A DNA stretch of 64,000 bases, from contig JAFRPL010000023.1 in NCBI GenBank assembly GCA_017429165.1, positions 24,705-88,704 on the forward strand. Reading direction: 5' to 3'. A program made the position numbers and the translations under genes. Below, in pieces: positions 16,153 through 25,036 of the stretch (position 1 is the first letter of the stretch; every line of letters starts with the position of its first letter). Below the pieces are notes generated by a model. The model was not told the origin of the DNA. It ran no database searches and was given only the letters and a program-made list of their open reading frames with translations. Origin of the DNA: Clostridia bacterium. Its GTDB lineage: Bacteria; Bacillota; Clostridia; Oscillospirales; CAG-382.

Positions 16153-17699
16153 CATTCAAATTCCTTCTTCAAAAATCCGTGCCGGCGCCGGAGCCAGTCT
16201 TTGAGCTCTTCCACCGCCTGCGTGTACGAACCGTACGCGGTCCGGCTTTCGTAGGGCGAAGCGTGCGCGCTTATGTCCCATCCCGCTTCGGAGTAATTGC
16301 GTTCAAAAGAAGCGCCGTGGAGCGCGACGAGCGTATCGATATACCCGCCTTCGGCGTAAAGGTCTTCTATGACCGGCGTAAGAGAAACGTATTTTTCCTT
16401 TACCAGTTTTGCAAAAAACGGCGCGTTATACAGTTTTTCAAGCCATTCCTGCCGCGCCCAGACGCCGAGCGCGCTGTCGCCGCTTCCGTCGCCGTACGGA
16501 TAAACGTTGTTATAAATATAATACTTTTCTTCGGGATGGATATCCGAAACGTTGCCGGCGGAAAGGTCCATATCCCATACCGGGCCGAAAAACAGCACGC
16601 CGTTTTTGCAGCAGATATACGTTGAGCCGTACGTGAGGTCGCAATCCTTGAGCAGCTCGTGGACGACGTACATCGCGACGAACGAACCGACGTCTATGCA
16701 CTCCCTTATGCGTTCCTCGTCGCCCGAAAGGATGGCCTGTTCGGCGGCGTTAAGCACCGAGCGCGCCTTTTTTATATCGGCGGCGTATTCGATATCGAAC
16801 CTTAACCCCATCCCGCGCGTCGTCACCGTGTCCTGCACGCCGGGCGCCCACGCCTTTACGCGCTCGGCAATAAAATCGCCCGCTTCGGTATCGATATCCG
16901 CGCGGTGTTTGCCGTCGGTGACGGGCTCGCAGACGAGGTAACTGCCTATGAGTTTTCCGTTCAGATATACTTCGGCGAACCGCGAATCGGGCGCGGCGTA
17001 TCCGCCCGCTTCGGCGGCGAGATAAAACGCGAGTTCGTTGCGTATGAGCGTTTTGTCGAAGTGGTTGGCGAGCAGCGCCCACTTGGAGCCGCTTTCCATG
17101 CCGAGCACGCGCATATCCGCGGAAAGCTTTATGTTGTAAGGCTTTTTGTCGGCGCCGGCGGTCGAGTTGCCGCGCACGCGTATGAGTGCGGAAGTATCCT
17201 TGCAGGAAGGTATCCCGCCGCCTTCCTTATCGACGAACGACACCGTGCATTTGCTGTATCTGTCTTCGCCGACCGTCCCGTTCACGTTGATATACACGCG
17301 CATTTCGTCGCCGCGCAGATAATCCACCGCGTCGCGCGCGGCGATCATTTTTTCGTAAAGCGCGTAGCAGTTTTGCAGATAATCTTCGTCTTCCCTGTTG
17401 TGCCGCAGATACATCACCGCGTCGGAACACGCGTCTTCAAAAGACGCGACCGCCGCCCTGTCGTAAGCGCCGTTTTCAAAGCGGGTGCGGCGCAGTTCGT
17501 ATATCGCTTCCTTCGCTTCTTCATACGAGCCGAACGCCTTTGCCTGCGGCTCCGCGGAGCTTTCTTCGACAACGCTCGTTCCGGACGCGGAGTTTTCGGT
17601 TCCGTCAGCGCGCGAGCAAGCGAAAAAGGCGGCGAGCGCAATGGCCGCCGCCGTGAAAAGCAGCAATATCCTTATAAAGTAATGACGTATCTTCCGCAT
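16152..17699 (-). CDS. CotH-family kinase-like protein, probably surface-anchored
   Basis: 515 residues. N-terminal hydrophobic segment with a weak lipobox (LAAFFAC, Cys ~28), a helical region (~48-130), then a CotH domain: IRVRGNSTAGADKKPYNIKL, WALLANHFDKTLIRNELAFY, DFIAERV and GPVWDMDLSAGN, the metal-binding Asp motif of CotH protein kinases. Bacillus CotH phosphorylates spore-coat proteins; clostridial secreted homologues have unknown targets. Overlaps the upstream GH78-like gene by 28 bases. A second CotH protein with a dockerin is encoded at 30.2-32.8 kb. Confidence 0.88.
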   Translation of the reverse strand: MRKIRHYFIRILLLFTAAAIALAAFFACSRADGTENSASGTSVVEESSAEPQAKAFGSYEEAKEAIYELRRTRFENGAYDRAAVASFEDACSDAVMYLRHNREDEDYLQNCYALYEKMIAARDAVDYLRGDEMRVYINVNGTVGEDRYSKCTVSFVDKEGGGIPSCKDTSALIRVRGNSTAGADKKPYNIKLSADMRVLGMESGSKWALLANHFDKTLIRNELAFYLAAEAGGYAAPDSRFAEVYLNGKLIGSYLVCEPVTDGKHRADIDTEAGDFIAERVKAWAPGVQDTVTTRGMGLRFDIEYAADIKKARSVLNAAEQAILSGDEERIRECIDVGSFVAMYVVHELLKDCDLTYGSTYICCKNGVLFFGPVWDMDLSAGNVSDIHPEEKYYIYNNVYPYGDGSGDSALGVWARQEWLEKLYNAPFFAKLVKEKYVSLTPVIEDLYAEGGYIDTLVALHGASFERNYSEAGWDISAHASPYESRTAYGSYTQAVEELKDWLRRRHGFLKKEFE

Positions 17700-19924
17700 T
17701 TCAGCTCTTTTTCACGCGTGCCGTCTTCGAAAGCGCCGCTTTGCAGAACGATCCTGCCCGTCGCTTCGCCGGGGGCGACGGTGAGCAGTATCTTATTGCC
17801 CTTGCGGCGCCATTCGGCGCGGACCCCGCAGGTCTCGCCGCTTGCGAAATCCAGCCCGGGGATGAACGCGGGCGAGATCACCGCGCGCGGGACGCCGTCG
17901 AACCGCGAATAGTCTATGCCGGCGATGTGTTTGATGAAGAACGCCGAAATGTCGCCGAAGAAATGGTGATTGCGCGACTGCGGCGCGCCGAAGTTTTCGT
18001 ACATCGACGTGGCGCCCTGCGCCACCCATTCGCCGAACGAAGGCCCGTCGGTGCGGCAGATCATATCGAACGCCTTTGCGGCGTCGCCGTGTTCGGCGAG
18101 CAGCCGGAACAGCGTGCGCGCGCCGAAAATGCCGCCGTCGAAATGTCCGCCTGTTGAATCGATCATATCCATAAGCACTTTATACGCAGGCTCGAATTCG
18201 TCTTCGTCGAATATGCCGTAATACAGCGTCATCGCCTGGGAAGTCTGACATTCGCCCGCGGCGGTATGGCCGTTTATGAGTTCTTTGCGTATAGCGGCGC
18301 GTAAACGCGCGGCTTTTTCTTTTGCCTTTGCGGCGCGTTCGGGCATGCCGAGTTTTTCAAATATCTTTTCGCCTTTGCAAAGGATATCGTAAAGCGTGCA
18401 CGAATCGGTGAGCTTGAGCGGCGCCTTGATGACCATGCCCACGGGGCACCAGTCGCCCAGGCCGAATTCGTACAGTCCGTCGGGGCGGACCTTGGTATCG
18501 AGATAATCAAAGTATTTGTCTATCATATCGGCGTTGTCGCGCAAGATCCCGGTGTCGCCGTCGAATTTCCACGCCGCGTAGGGCAGGTTCACGCAGACCG
18601 CGTCCCAGCCGGGGCCGTTGCCCCAGGCGAATCCCCAGCCGCCGGTGGGGATTATCCCCGGCAGCTCGCCGCTCGGGCGCTGGGCCTTTTGAATGTGTTT
18701 GAGCCATTCGGCGAACGAATCCAGGCATTCGAAATTGGTCATGAACTGTTCCGCCGATACCGAAGCGTCGCCGGTCCAGCCGTTCTTTTCGCGCTGGGGG
18801 CAATCGGTGGGAAAATGCACGAAATTGGCAAGGTCGGAACGGATGCAGTTTGCGTAGAGCGCGTTGGCTATGGGGTCGGAACACGCGAAGAAGCCGCGCC
18901 TTCTGAGATCGCTGTGGCACACGCCGAAATCGATATCCAGTTCCTTTGCCTGCGTTTCGTCGATGCCGCTTATAAGGCAGTAACGGGCGCCGAAATAGGT
19001 GAACGACGGCGCGTAGATATTTTCGCCCTCGCGGCAGACCAGCACGGCGCGGTGGTCGTAGCCGTGCGGCAGAAAATACATCTGCGTGATATCGAGCACG
19101 CCGTTTTCGAACACTTCGCCGAACTGAAGGATGACCTTCTGCCCTTCTTTCGCATTCAGGCGCACGCGGAACATACCGGCGGTGTTGAAGCCGAAATCGT
19201 AGACGTATCCGCGCGTCACGACTTCATCTTCGGGCAGCGGGAAGCTGCAGTTTTTGACGATGTTTTTATCCTCGGGCTCTTTGAAACCGCCCGTGCCCGT
19301 GAGCTTGCCGTGCAAATAGTGCGATATCACCACGGGGTCGGAAACGCGGGCGCGCTTTTCGCCCTTGGGCGTTTCGGCGATCATCACTTTTTTCCACGCG
19401 GAATCGTCGTAATCCGCGTCGAAGACTTTTTCGTCGTAAAGCCGCATATCGTATCTTTCGCCCGAGCGCAGGTCGTCGAACAGTATGGGCGAATCGGCGC
19501 AGACTGCGTCTTCCATCGAAGCAAACACCGTTTCGCCGTCGCATTCGAGCGAGCACGCGAGCTTGGGCGAAGACCTGAACGCCGCCGTCTCAAAATCCCA
19601 CACTCTGCCGCCTATGCCGTTCTGCATGCCGTTGCCGAGCAGGAACGTCACCGCGTTTTTGCCGGCGCGGAGCACGTTTTTGAGGTCGTAGATATCGTAG
19701 CAGCACATATCGTCGGAATTTGAAATATACGGCGCGAGCACGCCGCGGGTGAGTTCCCTGCCGTTGACGAACATACGGTAGAACCCCAGTCCGCACACGT
19801 TGAGTTCGGCGGAGACCGGCGCTTTTTCAAGCGTAAAGCTTTTTCTTATATAAGGCGCGGGGACGTGGCGGGTAAATTCGTTTTTTTCTTCCGTCGCCGA
19901 GACGAAAACTTCGCATAGTTTCAT
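17672..19924 (-). CDS. GH78-like alpha-L-rhamnosidase family hydrolase
   Basis: 750 residues without signal peptide, so probably cytoplasmic. N-terminal beta-sandwich (~1-230) with GFYRMFVNGRELT and a bacterial-rhamnosidase concanavalin-like part, then an (alpha/alpha)6 barrel with FPTDCPQREKNGWTGDAS at 372-388, the family's active-site signature, and GDWCPVG further on; a C-terminal beta domain follows. Substrate is probably a rhamnoside released outside and imported, but related enzymes act on other sugars. ATGA overlap with the small gene upstream, 28-base overlap with CotH downstream. Confidence 0.85.
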   Translation of the reverse strand: MKLCEVFVSATEEKNEFTRHVPAPYIRKSFTLEKAPVSAELNVCGLGFYRMFVNGRELTRGVLAPYISNSDDMCCYDIYDLKNVLRAGKNAVTFLLGNGMQNGIGGRVWDFETAAFRSSPKLACSLECDGETVFASMEDAVCADSPILFDDLRSGERYDMRLYDEKVFDADYDDSAWKKVMIAETPKGEKRARVSDPVVISHYLHGKLTGTGGFKEPEDKNIVKNCSFPLPEDEVVTRGYVYDFGFNTAGMFRVRLNAKEGQKVILQFGEVFENGVLDITQMYFLPHGYDHRAVLVCREGENIYAPSFTYFGARYCLISGIDETQAKELDIDFGVCHSDLRRRGFFACSDPIANALYANCIRSDLANFVHFPTDCPQREKNGWTGDASVSAEQFMTNFECLDSFAEWLKHIQKAQRPSGELPGIIPTGGWGFAWGNGPGWDAVCVNLPYAAWKFDGDTGILRDNADMIDKYFDYLDTKVRPDGLYEFGLGDWCPVGMVIKAPLKLTDSCTLYDILCKGEKIFEKLGMPERAAKAKEKAARLRAAIRKELINGHTAAGECQTSQAMTLYYGIFDEDEFEPAYKVLMDMIDSTGGHFDGGIFGARTLFRLLAEHGDAAKAFDMICRTDGPSFGEWVAQGATSMYENFGAPQSRNHHFFGDISAFFIKHIAGIDYSRFDGVPRAVISPAFIPGLDFASGETCGVRAEWRRKGNKILLTVAPGEATGRIVLQSGAFEDGTREKELKCGRYVITL

Positions 19925-20412
19925 TTTTTCTTCTCTCCCGTTTTCTTTTGTTCGATTTTATTGGAAACTATCACCCACACGACCACGCCGACGGTGGCGA
20001 CGCCGCAGATGATGAGCATTATCTCGCCTAGCGAAAGCTTTTTGCCGCCGCCGGATGGACGGCTGCCGTCGGTGATGACTTCAAAGACCGTGTCTTCGTT
20101 TATTGTGTAGGTGTATTTGCCGTCTTCGAGCGGGATCTCCGTCCCGTTGGCGTAGACCGTGACCTGCGAGGAACTCTTGCCCGGGTCGAACACAAGGTTG
20201 AAGCTGAACGAAGTCCCCTTTGCGAGCTTGTTCGGCACGGTGTCGCGCGTGCCGGCGTACACGAAAAAGCAGTTATCGGTGGAAATGCTGAGACTGCACG
20301 TTTCGGCCGCGGATTCGGAGCTTATTTCCGGCATTTCGGCCGACGCGGCGAAGCACAGACCGGCGCAGACGAGCGCCGAAAGCAAAAGGCAAAAGAACTT
20401 TTTAAGACACAT
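19921..20412 (-). CDS. Small secreted/membrane protein of unknown function
   Basis: 163 residues: signal peptide (MCLKKFFCLLLSALVCAGLC), an extracellular beta-rich region (~30-125; AKGTSFSFNLVFDPGKSSS, TVYANGTEIPLEDGKYTY) like the small repeat domains of Gram-positive surface proteins, then a membrane helix (~130-152) and a Lys-rich tail. I start at 20412 (AGGTG upstream). It shares an operon with the GH78-like enzyme through an ATGA overlap. No function recognised. Confidence 0.7.
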   Translation of the reverse strand: MCLKKFFCLLLSALVCAGLCFAASAEMPEISSESAAETCSLSISTDNCFFVYAGTRDTVPNKLAKGTSFSFNLVFDPGKSSSQVTVYANGTEIPLEDGKYTYTINEDTVFEVITDGSRPSGGGKKLSLGEIMLIICGVATVGVVVWVIVSNKIEQKKTGEKKK

Positions 20413-20452
20413 ATGACAAAAACACCTCGGATTCGTTTTTTTCGGTACGTCT

Positions 20453-20481
20453 ATTGTACCACGCACGGGCGCGAAAATCAA
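20453..20481 (-). promoter_or_regulatory. Promoter of the small membrane protein - GH78 - CotH operon
   Basis: Minus strand: TTGATT (20476-20481), 17-base spacer, TACAAT (20453-20458), preceded by TGG as in an extended -10. About 40 bases upstream of the start codon. Confidence 0.7.
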
Positions 20482-20564
20482 CATTTTTTATTCCTTCCGC
20501 GGCGGGATGCGGGCGTTTTTTGCAAAACACAACAAAATATTTACATTCTTTTGAAATTACGCTA

Positions 20565-20593
20565 TTTACAAAACCGCCGGATTAATGTAAGAT
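20565..20593 (+). promoter_or_regulatory. Promoter of the thioredoxin gene
   Basis: TTTACA (20565-20570), 17-base spacer, TAAGAT (20588-20593), about 38 bases before the start codon and divergent from the promoter at 20453-20481. Confidence 0.65.
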
Positions 20594-20630
20594 AATAACG
20601 TAAAAATACCCGTAACAAGGAGGAATAAAA

Positions 20631-20945
20631 ATGAAACACACCGTTGTGACCAAAGAAAATTTCGAAACCGAAGCGCTCAAATACGAACGTCTCGCGGTGG
20701 TGGATTTCTGGGCGACCTGGTGCGGCCCCTGCCGTATGATCGCCGCCGAATTCGATTCCCTGCCCGATACCGACGGAGTCAAGCTGTGCAAAGTCAACGT
20801 GGACGAACAGCCCGAGCTCGCGGACGCGTTCCGCGTGAACGCCATCCCCACGCTGGCGTTCATAAAGGGCGGAAAAATGATATACCGCCACGAAGGATAT
20901 CTCAAAGCCGAGCAGCTCGCAAAGCTGTTCGAACAGTACAGGTGA
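20631..20945 (+). CDS. Thioredoxin
   Basis: 104-residue cytosolic thioredoxin with the active site FWATWCGPCRM, the cis-Pro loop NAIPTLAFIKGG and the usual fold length. ATG follows AAGGAGG. Its stop overlaps the ribosome site of the next gene, a ferredoxin-thioredoxin-reductase-type protein, which suggests that this thioredoxin receives electrons from reduced ferredoxin rather than from NADPH (inference). Confidence 0.93.
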   Translation: MKHTVVTKENFETEALKYERLAVVDFWATWCGPCRMIAAEFDSLPDTDGVKLCKVNVDEQPELADAFRVNAIPTLAFIKGGKMIYRHEGYLKAEQLAKLFEQYR

Positions 20946-20950
20946 ACGCG

Positions 20951-21157
20951 ATGGTCAAGCTCAACCCCGATAAATCCATTGTGGAAGCCATACGCGAAGG
21001 GCTCAAGGCGCGCGGCGGGTACTGCCCCTGCCGCCGCGAATCCACGCCCGACACCAAATGTATGTGCAAGGAATTCCGCGACCAGATAGCCGACCCCGAT
21101 TTTGAGGGTTTCTGCCACTGTATGCTTTATTATAAGGAAAAAGACAGAAAGGATTGA
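20951..21157 (+). CDS. Ferredoxin-thioredoxin reductase catalytic-type protein
   Basis: 68 residues with the three Cys pairs of the FTR catalytic chain: CPC, then CMC nine residues later, then CHC fifteen residues later (plant FTR has spacings 16 and 8). These ligate a 4Fe-4S cluster next to a redox disulfide. GYCPCR...DTKCMCKEFRDQ...FCHC matches the short clostridial forms that work without the variable subunit. ATG 20951 is preceded by AGGTGA; a GTG at 20942 is an alternative. Between thioredoxin and an ABC exporter. Confidence 0.85.
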   Translation: MVKLNPDKSIVEAIREGLKARGGYCPCRRESTPDTKCMCKEFRDQIADPDFEGFCHCMLYYKEKDRKD

Positions 21158-21162
21158 CCGTT

Positions 21163-23916
21163 ATGCTGAGTTGTAAAGACCTTTGCAAGACCTACAAGCC
21201 CAAAAAGGGCGTGCCGGTAAAGGCGCTGGACAACGTTTCGCTTACGTTCCCGGATACGGGAATGATCTTTCTGCTCGGAAAATCCGGCAGCGGAAAATCC
21301 ACGCTGCTCAACGTGCTGGGCGGGCTCGACCGTTGCGACAGCGGCGACATCATAGTCAAAGGGACTTCCACGCGCGATTTCGACCAGTCGCATTTCGATT
21401 CCTACCGCAACACCTATATAGGGTTCATTTTTCAGGAATACAACATACTTGAAGAATTTTCGGTAGGCGCCAACGTGGCGCTGGCGATAGAGCTGCAAAG
21501 CCGCAAAGCCACGGACGAGGGGATAAACCGCATTCTGAAAGAGGTAGACCTTGAAGGCTACGGCCAGCGCCGCCCCAACGAGCTTTCGGGCGGGCAGAAA
21601 CAGCGCGTGGCGATAGCCCGCGCGCTGGTCAAGAACCCCGAGATAATTTTTGCCGACGAACCCACCGGCGCGCTCGACAGCGCCACGGGGAAGCAGGTGT
21701 TCGACACGCTCAAAAAGCTTTCGCACGAGCATCTGGTCATAGTCGTATCGCACGACCGCGAATTCGCCGAAGGCTACGCCGACCGCATAATCGAGCTCGC
21801 CGACGGCAGGGTGATCGACGACGTTTCGCTCGTCGCCCGCGCTGCGGCGGAAACGGATGAAGCGCCCGCAGGCCCCGTTTATGACGGCGACAGCATCATA
21901 ATACCGGCGAATTATCACCTTACCGAAGAAGACAGACTGCAGATAAACGAATATCTCGCCGGGCACGAAAAGCGCATAACCGCGGCGAAGCCGGTATCGA
22001 AATCCGGCGCCGCGTTCGCGCCGACTGAGCCCGAAAGCATCGTGTCGCAAAAGGATTCCGGCTTTTCGCTCATACGCTCCAAGCTGCCGCTTAAAAGCGC
22101 GTCCCGCATAGGCGCGAGCGCGCTCAGGCACAAAAAGGTGCGGCTGGTGTTCACGATACTGCTTTCGCTGGTGGCGTTCACGCTGTTCGCGCTTTCGAGC
22201 ACTTTTGCGAGCTACGACCATATCCGCGCCTGCACCGATTCCATAATCGACAGCAACATCACGTACGCTTCGGTGATAAAGCGCGCCGACCGCTACGGCG
22301 TGGGCAAAGACTACCGGCACTGGAGGTTCGAAGACATCACCGACTCGGTCGTTGCGCAGCTGACCGAAGAAACAGGGCTTACGTTCACCGGATTCTACAA
22401 GCCCGACGGATACCGCGGCACGATGGAGTTTTCGTCCAATCTGGGCGATCTGGCCCCCGCCGCTTTCGAGCTGATGCGCAGCACCGACAAATACGCGACC
22501 TACGCCGCCGGATTTGTGGAAGCAGACGCGGAGCTGTTGAAAAAAACCGGCTATACGCTGCTTGCGGGCAGTCTTCCCGCCGAAAACGACGCGGAAGGTA
22601 TCGCCGTCAGCAAATACATTTACGACACCTTCGCCGTGTGCGGCTACCGCGCGGCGGGTGAAGAGACTTCGGTCAAAATATCTTCGCCGCAGGACCTCGT
22701 GGGAAAGACTCTTTTGCTGCGCGGCACTGAATTCACAGTCACCGGCGTGGTCGACACCGGGTTCGATGTTTCGCGCTACGATTTTATCTGGCGGCTGCCG
22801 ATCGACGAGACCGACACCAAGGATATGCTTCTGCGCGCCGCGGGTTCTATGGAACTTGCCAACGAGCTGAATTACAGCTTGTGCTCCGCGCTGTTCACCG
22901 GCAAAGGGTTCATCAAAAAATATATAGCGCTCAACGCCGGCGACGCCGTATCTGCCCCGCGTATGGGAAAATACGAAAACGAATACACCGTTTCCGTAAG
23001 CGGCGAGCGCATAGTGCGGCTCGACGAAGTGCGGGATTCGGTGATCTGGTTCGACGGCGAACGCACGACTCTCGGCGACCGCGAGATCGTCGTCTGCGCC
23101 GAAGGGATGTACCTCACCGACATATACAGCGGCACGGAAACGGTAGAAGACGTTGAAAAAGTTGCCGAACTGTTCGCAAAGGCGGGACCAATGGATCTGT
23201 ATTACAGCTATAATTACAGAGAAACGTGTCTCGAAGGCTTTACCGTGGTGGGCGTCATCCCGGGACCGGATCCTGACGACCCGGGCTATAACAAGAAAAA
23301 CATTTACGCCTTTGCGGTGTCGGACGCCGTGTTTGACGAAATGACTTTGCCGGGCGAGACCGTTTACAGCTGCGCAGTGGCGGCGATGCCTTCGACGGCG
23401 AGCGGGATAAAGGACCTGGTAAGCTATTGCTATTCGACCGACGACGGAGTCGTCTACCCGCTTCAGAGCGGAGCGACGTTTGAGCTGGATTCACTGAACG
23501 AGGTGTTCTACGAAATATCGCGCGTGTTCGTGTGGGTGGGCCTGTTCTTCGCGGTGTTCGCCGCGGTGCTGTTTTCGGCGTTCATCGCCTCGAGCGTGGC
23601 GTACAAAAAGCAGGAAATAGGCATACTGCGCGCCATCGGTTCGCGCTCCGCGGACGTGTTCCGCATATTCTTCAGCGAAAGCTTTATAATAGCGATGGTG
23701 AACTTTGCGCTTTCGTCCATCGCTTCCGCGATAATCGTGGCGGTCATAAACGCGCGCATACGCAGGGAAGGGCTGCTCGTCACCGTGCTCCATTTCGGGC
23801 TCAGACAGCTCGCACTGCTGCTTTTGATAAGCGTGGGCGTGGCGGCGATCGCCTCGTTCCTGCCGGTAAAACATATCGCTTCCAAAAAGCCCATCGACGC
23901 CATCCGCAACAGATAA
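21163..23916 (+). CDS. MacB-like ABC transporter, fused ATPase and permease
   Basis: 917 residues. Residues ~4-220 form the ATPase: [14 protein letters not shown] (Walker A), [15 protein letters not shown] (signature), [13 protein letters not shown] (Walker B), VVSHD (H-loop). A linker follows, then a membrane helix (~325-350), a large extracellular domain (~350-760) and three C-terminal helices of the FtsX type ending [16 protein letters not shown]. This plan is that of MacB/FtsX-type mechanotransmission exporters that drive peptide or lipoprotein release rather than carry solute through the membrane. ATG 21163 has AGAAAGGA upstream. No separate partner gene; a strong terminator follows. Confidence 0.88.
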   Translation: MLSCKDLCKTYKPKKGVPVKALDNVSLTFPDTGMIFLLGKSGSGKSTLLNVLGGLDRCDSGDIIVKGTSTRDFDQSHFDSYRNTYIGFIFQEYNILEEFSVGANVALAIELQSRKATDEGINRILKEVDLEGYGQRRPNELSGGQKQRVAIARALVKNPEIIFADEPTGALDSATGKQVFDTLKKLSHEHLVIVVSHDREFAEGYADRIIELADGRVIDDVSLVARAAAETDEAPAGPVYDGDSIIIPANYHLTEEDRLQINEYLAGHEKRITAAKPVSKSGAAFAPTEPESIVSQKDSGFSLIRSKLPLKSASRIGASALRHKKVRLVFTILLSLVAFTLFALSSTFASYDHIRACTDSIIDSNITYASVIKRADRYGVGKDYRHWRFEDITDSVVAQLTEETGLTFTGFYKPDGYRGTMEFSSNLGDLAPAAFELMRSTDKYATYAAGFVEADAELLKKTGYTLLAGSLPAENDAEGIAVSKYIYDTFAVCGYRAAGEETSVKISSPQDLVGKTLLLRGTEFTVTGVVDTGFDVSRYDFIWRLPIDETDTKDMLLRAAGSMELANELNYSLCSALFTGKGFIKKYIALNAGDAVSAPRMGKYENEYTVSVSGERIVRLDEVRDSVIWFDGERTTLGDREIVVCAEGMYLTDIYSGTETVEDVEKVAELFAKAGPMDLYYSYNYRETCLEGFTVVGVIPGPDPDDPGYNKKNIYAFAVSDAVFDEMTLPGETVYSCAVAAMPSTASGIKDLVSYCYSTDDGVVYPLQSGATFELDSLNEVFYEISRVFVWVGLFFAVFAAVLFSAFIASSVAYKKQEIGILRAIGSRSADVFRIFFSESFIIAMVNFALSSIASAIIVAVINARIRREGLLVTVLHFGLRQLALLLLISVGVAAIASFLPVKHIASKKPIDAIRNR

Positions 23917-23940
23917 GTTTTTCCGCCATAAACGCAAAAA

Positions 23941-23976
23941 ACTCCCGAAAAGTTTTGACTTTTCGGGAGTTTTTTC
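23941..23976 (+). terminator. Terminator after the ABC transporter gene
   Basis: Perfect 13-base stem (ACTCCCGAAAAGT and its complement, loop TTTG) followed by a run of T. The flanking A-run also lets it work on the minus strand for the lipoprotein gene that ends at 24009. Confidence 0.88.
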
Positions 23977-23978
23977 TT

Positions 23979-24003
23979 GTTTGCGCAAGCAAACATATCG
24001 AAT
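23979..24003 (+). repeat. 25-base direct repeat, copy 1
   Basis: Begins GTTTGCGCAAGCAAAC (a short hairpin) and continues ATATCGAAT. The identical 25 bases recur at 24969-24993, so the two copies bracket the lipoprotein gene at 24009-24944. Confidence 0.85.
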
Positions 24004-24008
24004 TCTGT

Positions 24009-24944
24009 TTATTCGGAGTCCGGCGAGGGTCTCGGGCCGGAAAAGGCCCTTATCTCGGGCGCCAGCCACGAGGTCATTTTACCTATGTCAGCGTTGCCGT
24101 AATAATACATCAGCAACTCGCCGGTGGAAGCGTCGACAATGTCAATGGTGCACGCGGCAATATTCATATTTGCGGATTTTTTTATTACCATTTCGTAAAC
24201 ATCGTCTATATAGCTGAGCGAAGCCGATTCGAGCACGGAACATTTGAGCGCAAGTGCGACGATCGGAATCTCGTTGTGGGTAACTATCGTTATTTCGGTA
24301 AGTTCCATTCCGACAGGAAGGACCGACTTTACCGGTTCAATTAGCGCGGCGGGGTCAGCGCCGTCAGCCGGAATGCGTTTTTCCGCGTTTCTCGAAAAAC
24401 GGATTAATCTTTCACGCAACGTGTCGCCGTCGTGGTTTATTACCTTTACATTAACGTAGTCGTAAACGTCGCTTGGCATATTATAAAGCAAATATGCAAA
24501 AGCATCCATATAAAGCATAATGTTTGCTTTCTTGTTGCTGCCGTCCCCATCTGACGGCAGAGTAATATAGACCGTCCTGTCTTCCAGCGCAAGTTCGAAT
24601 GTCTTTTCTGTATCCTCCTTTACCAGTTTGACGTCGATTTTCTTTACGCTGCTGCCGTTATCGAAAAGACACCCTTGTATTTTTGTAAGCACCGGAACAT
24701 AAGCAGAGGATTCAGGTATTGTGTTTTCGGGTGACAGTTCGGCGTATAACGAATCGTCGCCGAATTCCAGTTTTGTAACTTTCAATCCCAGTTCTTCAAC
24801 GGATTTTGATATCTCGTCTGTTACATTGTCTGCCGTTTTGCTTTCGGTTTTTTCCGCAGGGATTTTCGCTTCTTCCACAGGGATTTTTGCGCAGCCGACA
24901 AACAGCACCGCGCAAAGAAGCACGACGGTTATTGCTCTTTTCAT
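24009..24944 (-). CDS. Hypothetical lipoprotein between direct repeats
   Basis: 311 residues: signal peptide with lipobox ending LFVGC (Cys ~18), a near-tandem repeat at the start of the mature part (KIPVEEAKIPAEKTESK), then an alternating alpha/beta region with no motif I recognise. Base composition is visibly more AT-rich than the neighbours. Its start has AAGGAGG upstream. A 25-base direct repeat lies just after its stop and just before its ribosome site. No homologue recognised; a surface-exposed substrate-binding or structural role is possible. Confidence 0.65.
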   Translation of the reverse strand: MKRAITVVLLCAVLFVGCAKIPVEEAKIPAEKTESKTADNVTDEISKSVEELGLKVTKLEFGDDSLYAELSPENTIPESSAYVPVLTKIQGCLFDNGSSVKKIDVKLVKEDTEKTFELALEDRTVYITLPSDGDGSNKKANIMLYMDAFAYLLYNMPSDVYDYVNVKVINHDGDTLRERLIRFSRNAEKRIPADGADPAALIEPVKSVLPVGMELTEITIVTHNEIPIVALALKCSVLESASLSYIDDVYEMVIKKSANMNIAACTIDIVDASTGELLMYYYGNADIGKMTSWLAPEIRAFSGPRPSPDSE

Positions 24945-24968
24945 GGTAATGCCTCCTTTTCATTTTCC

Positions 24969-24993
24969 GTTTGCGCAAGCAAACATATCGAAT
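24969..24993 (+). repeat. 25-base direct repeat, copy 2
   Basis: Identical to 23979-24003. It is followed at 24994-25033 by further short interspersed units (GATGATATATCAAGCCG, then an imperfect inverted repeat around GCGAAACG), resembling the mosaic palindromic intergenic repeats of Oscillospirales genomes. Confidence 0.8.
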
Positions 24994-25036
24994 CACCGGC
25001 AAGGATGATATATCAAGCCGAGCGAAACGAGGTAAT

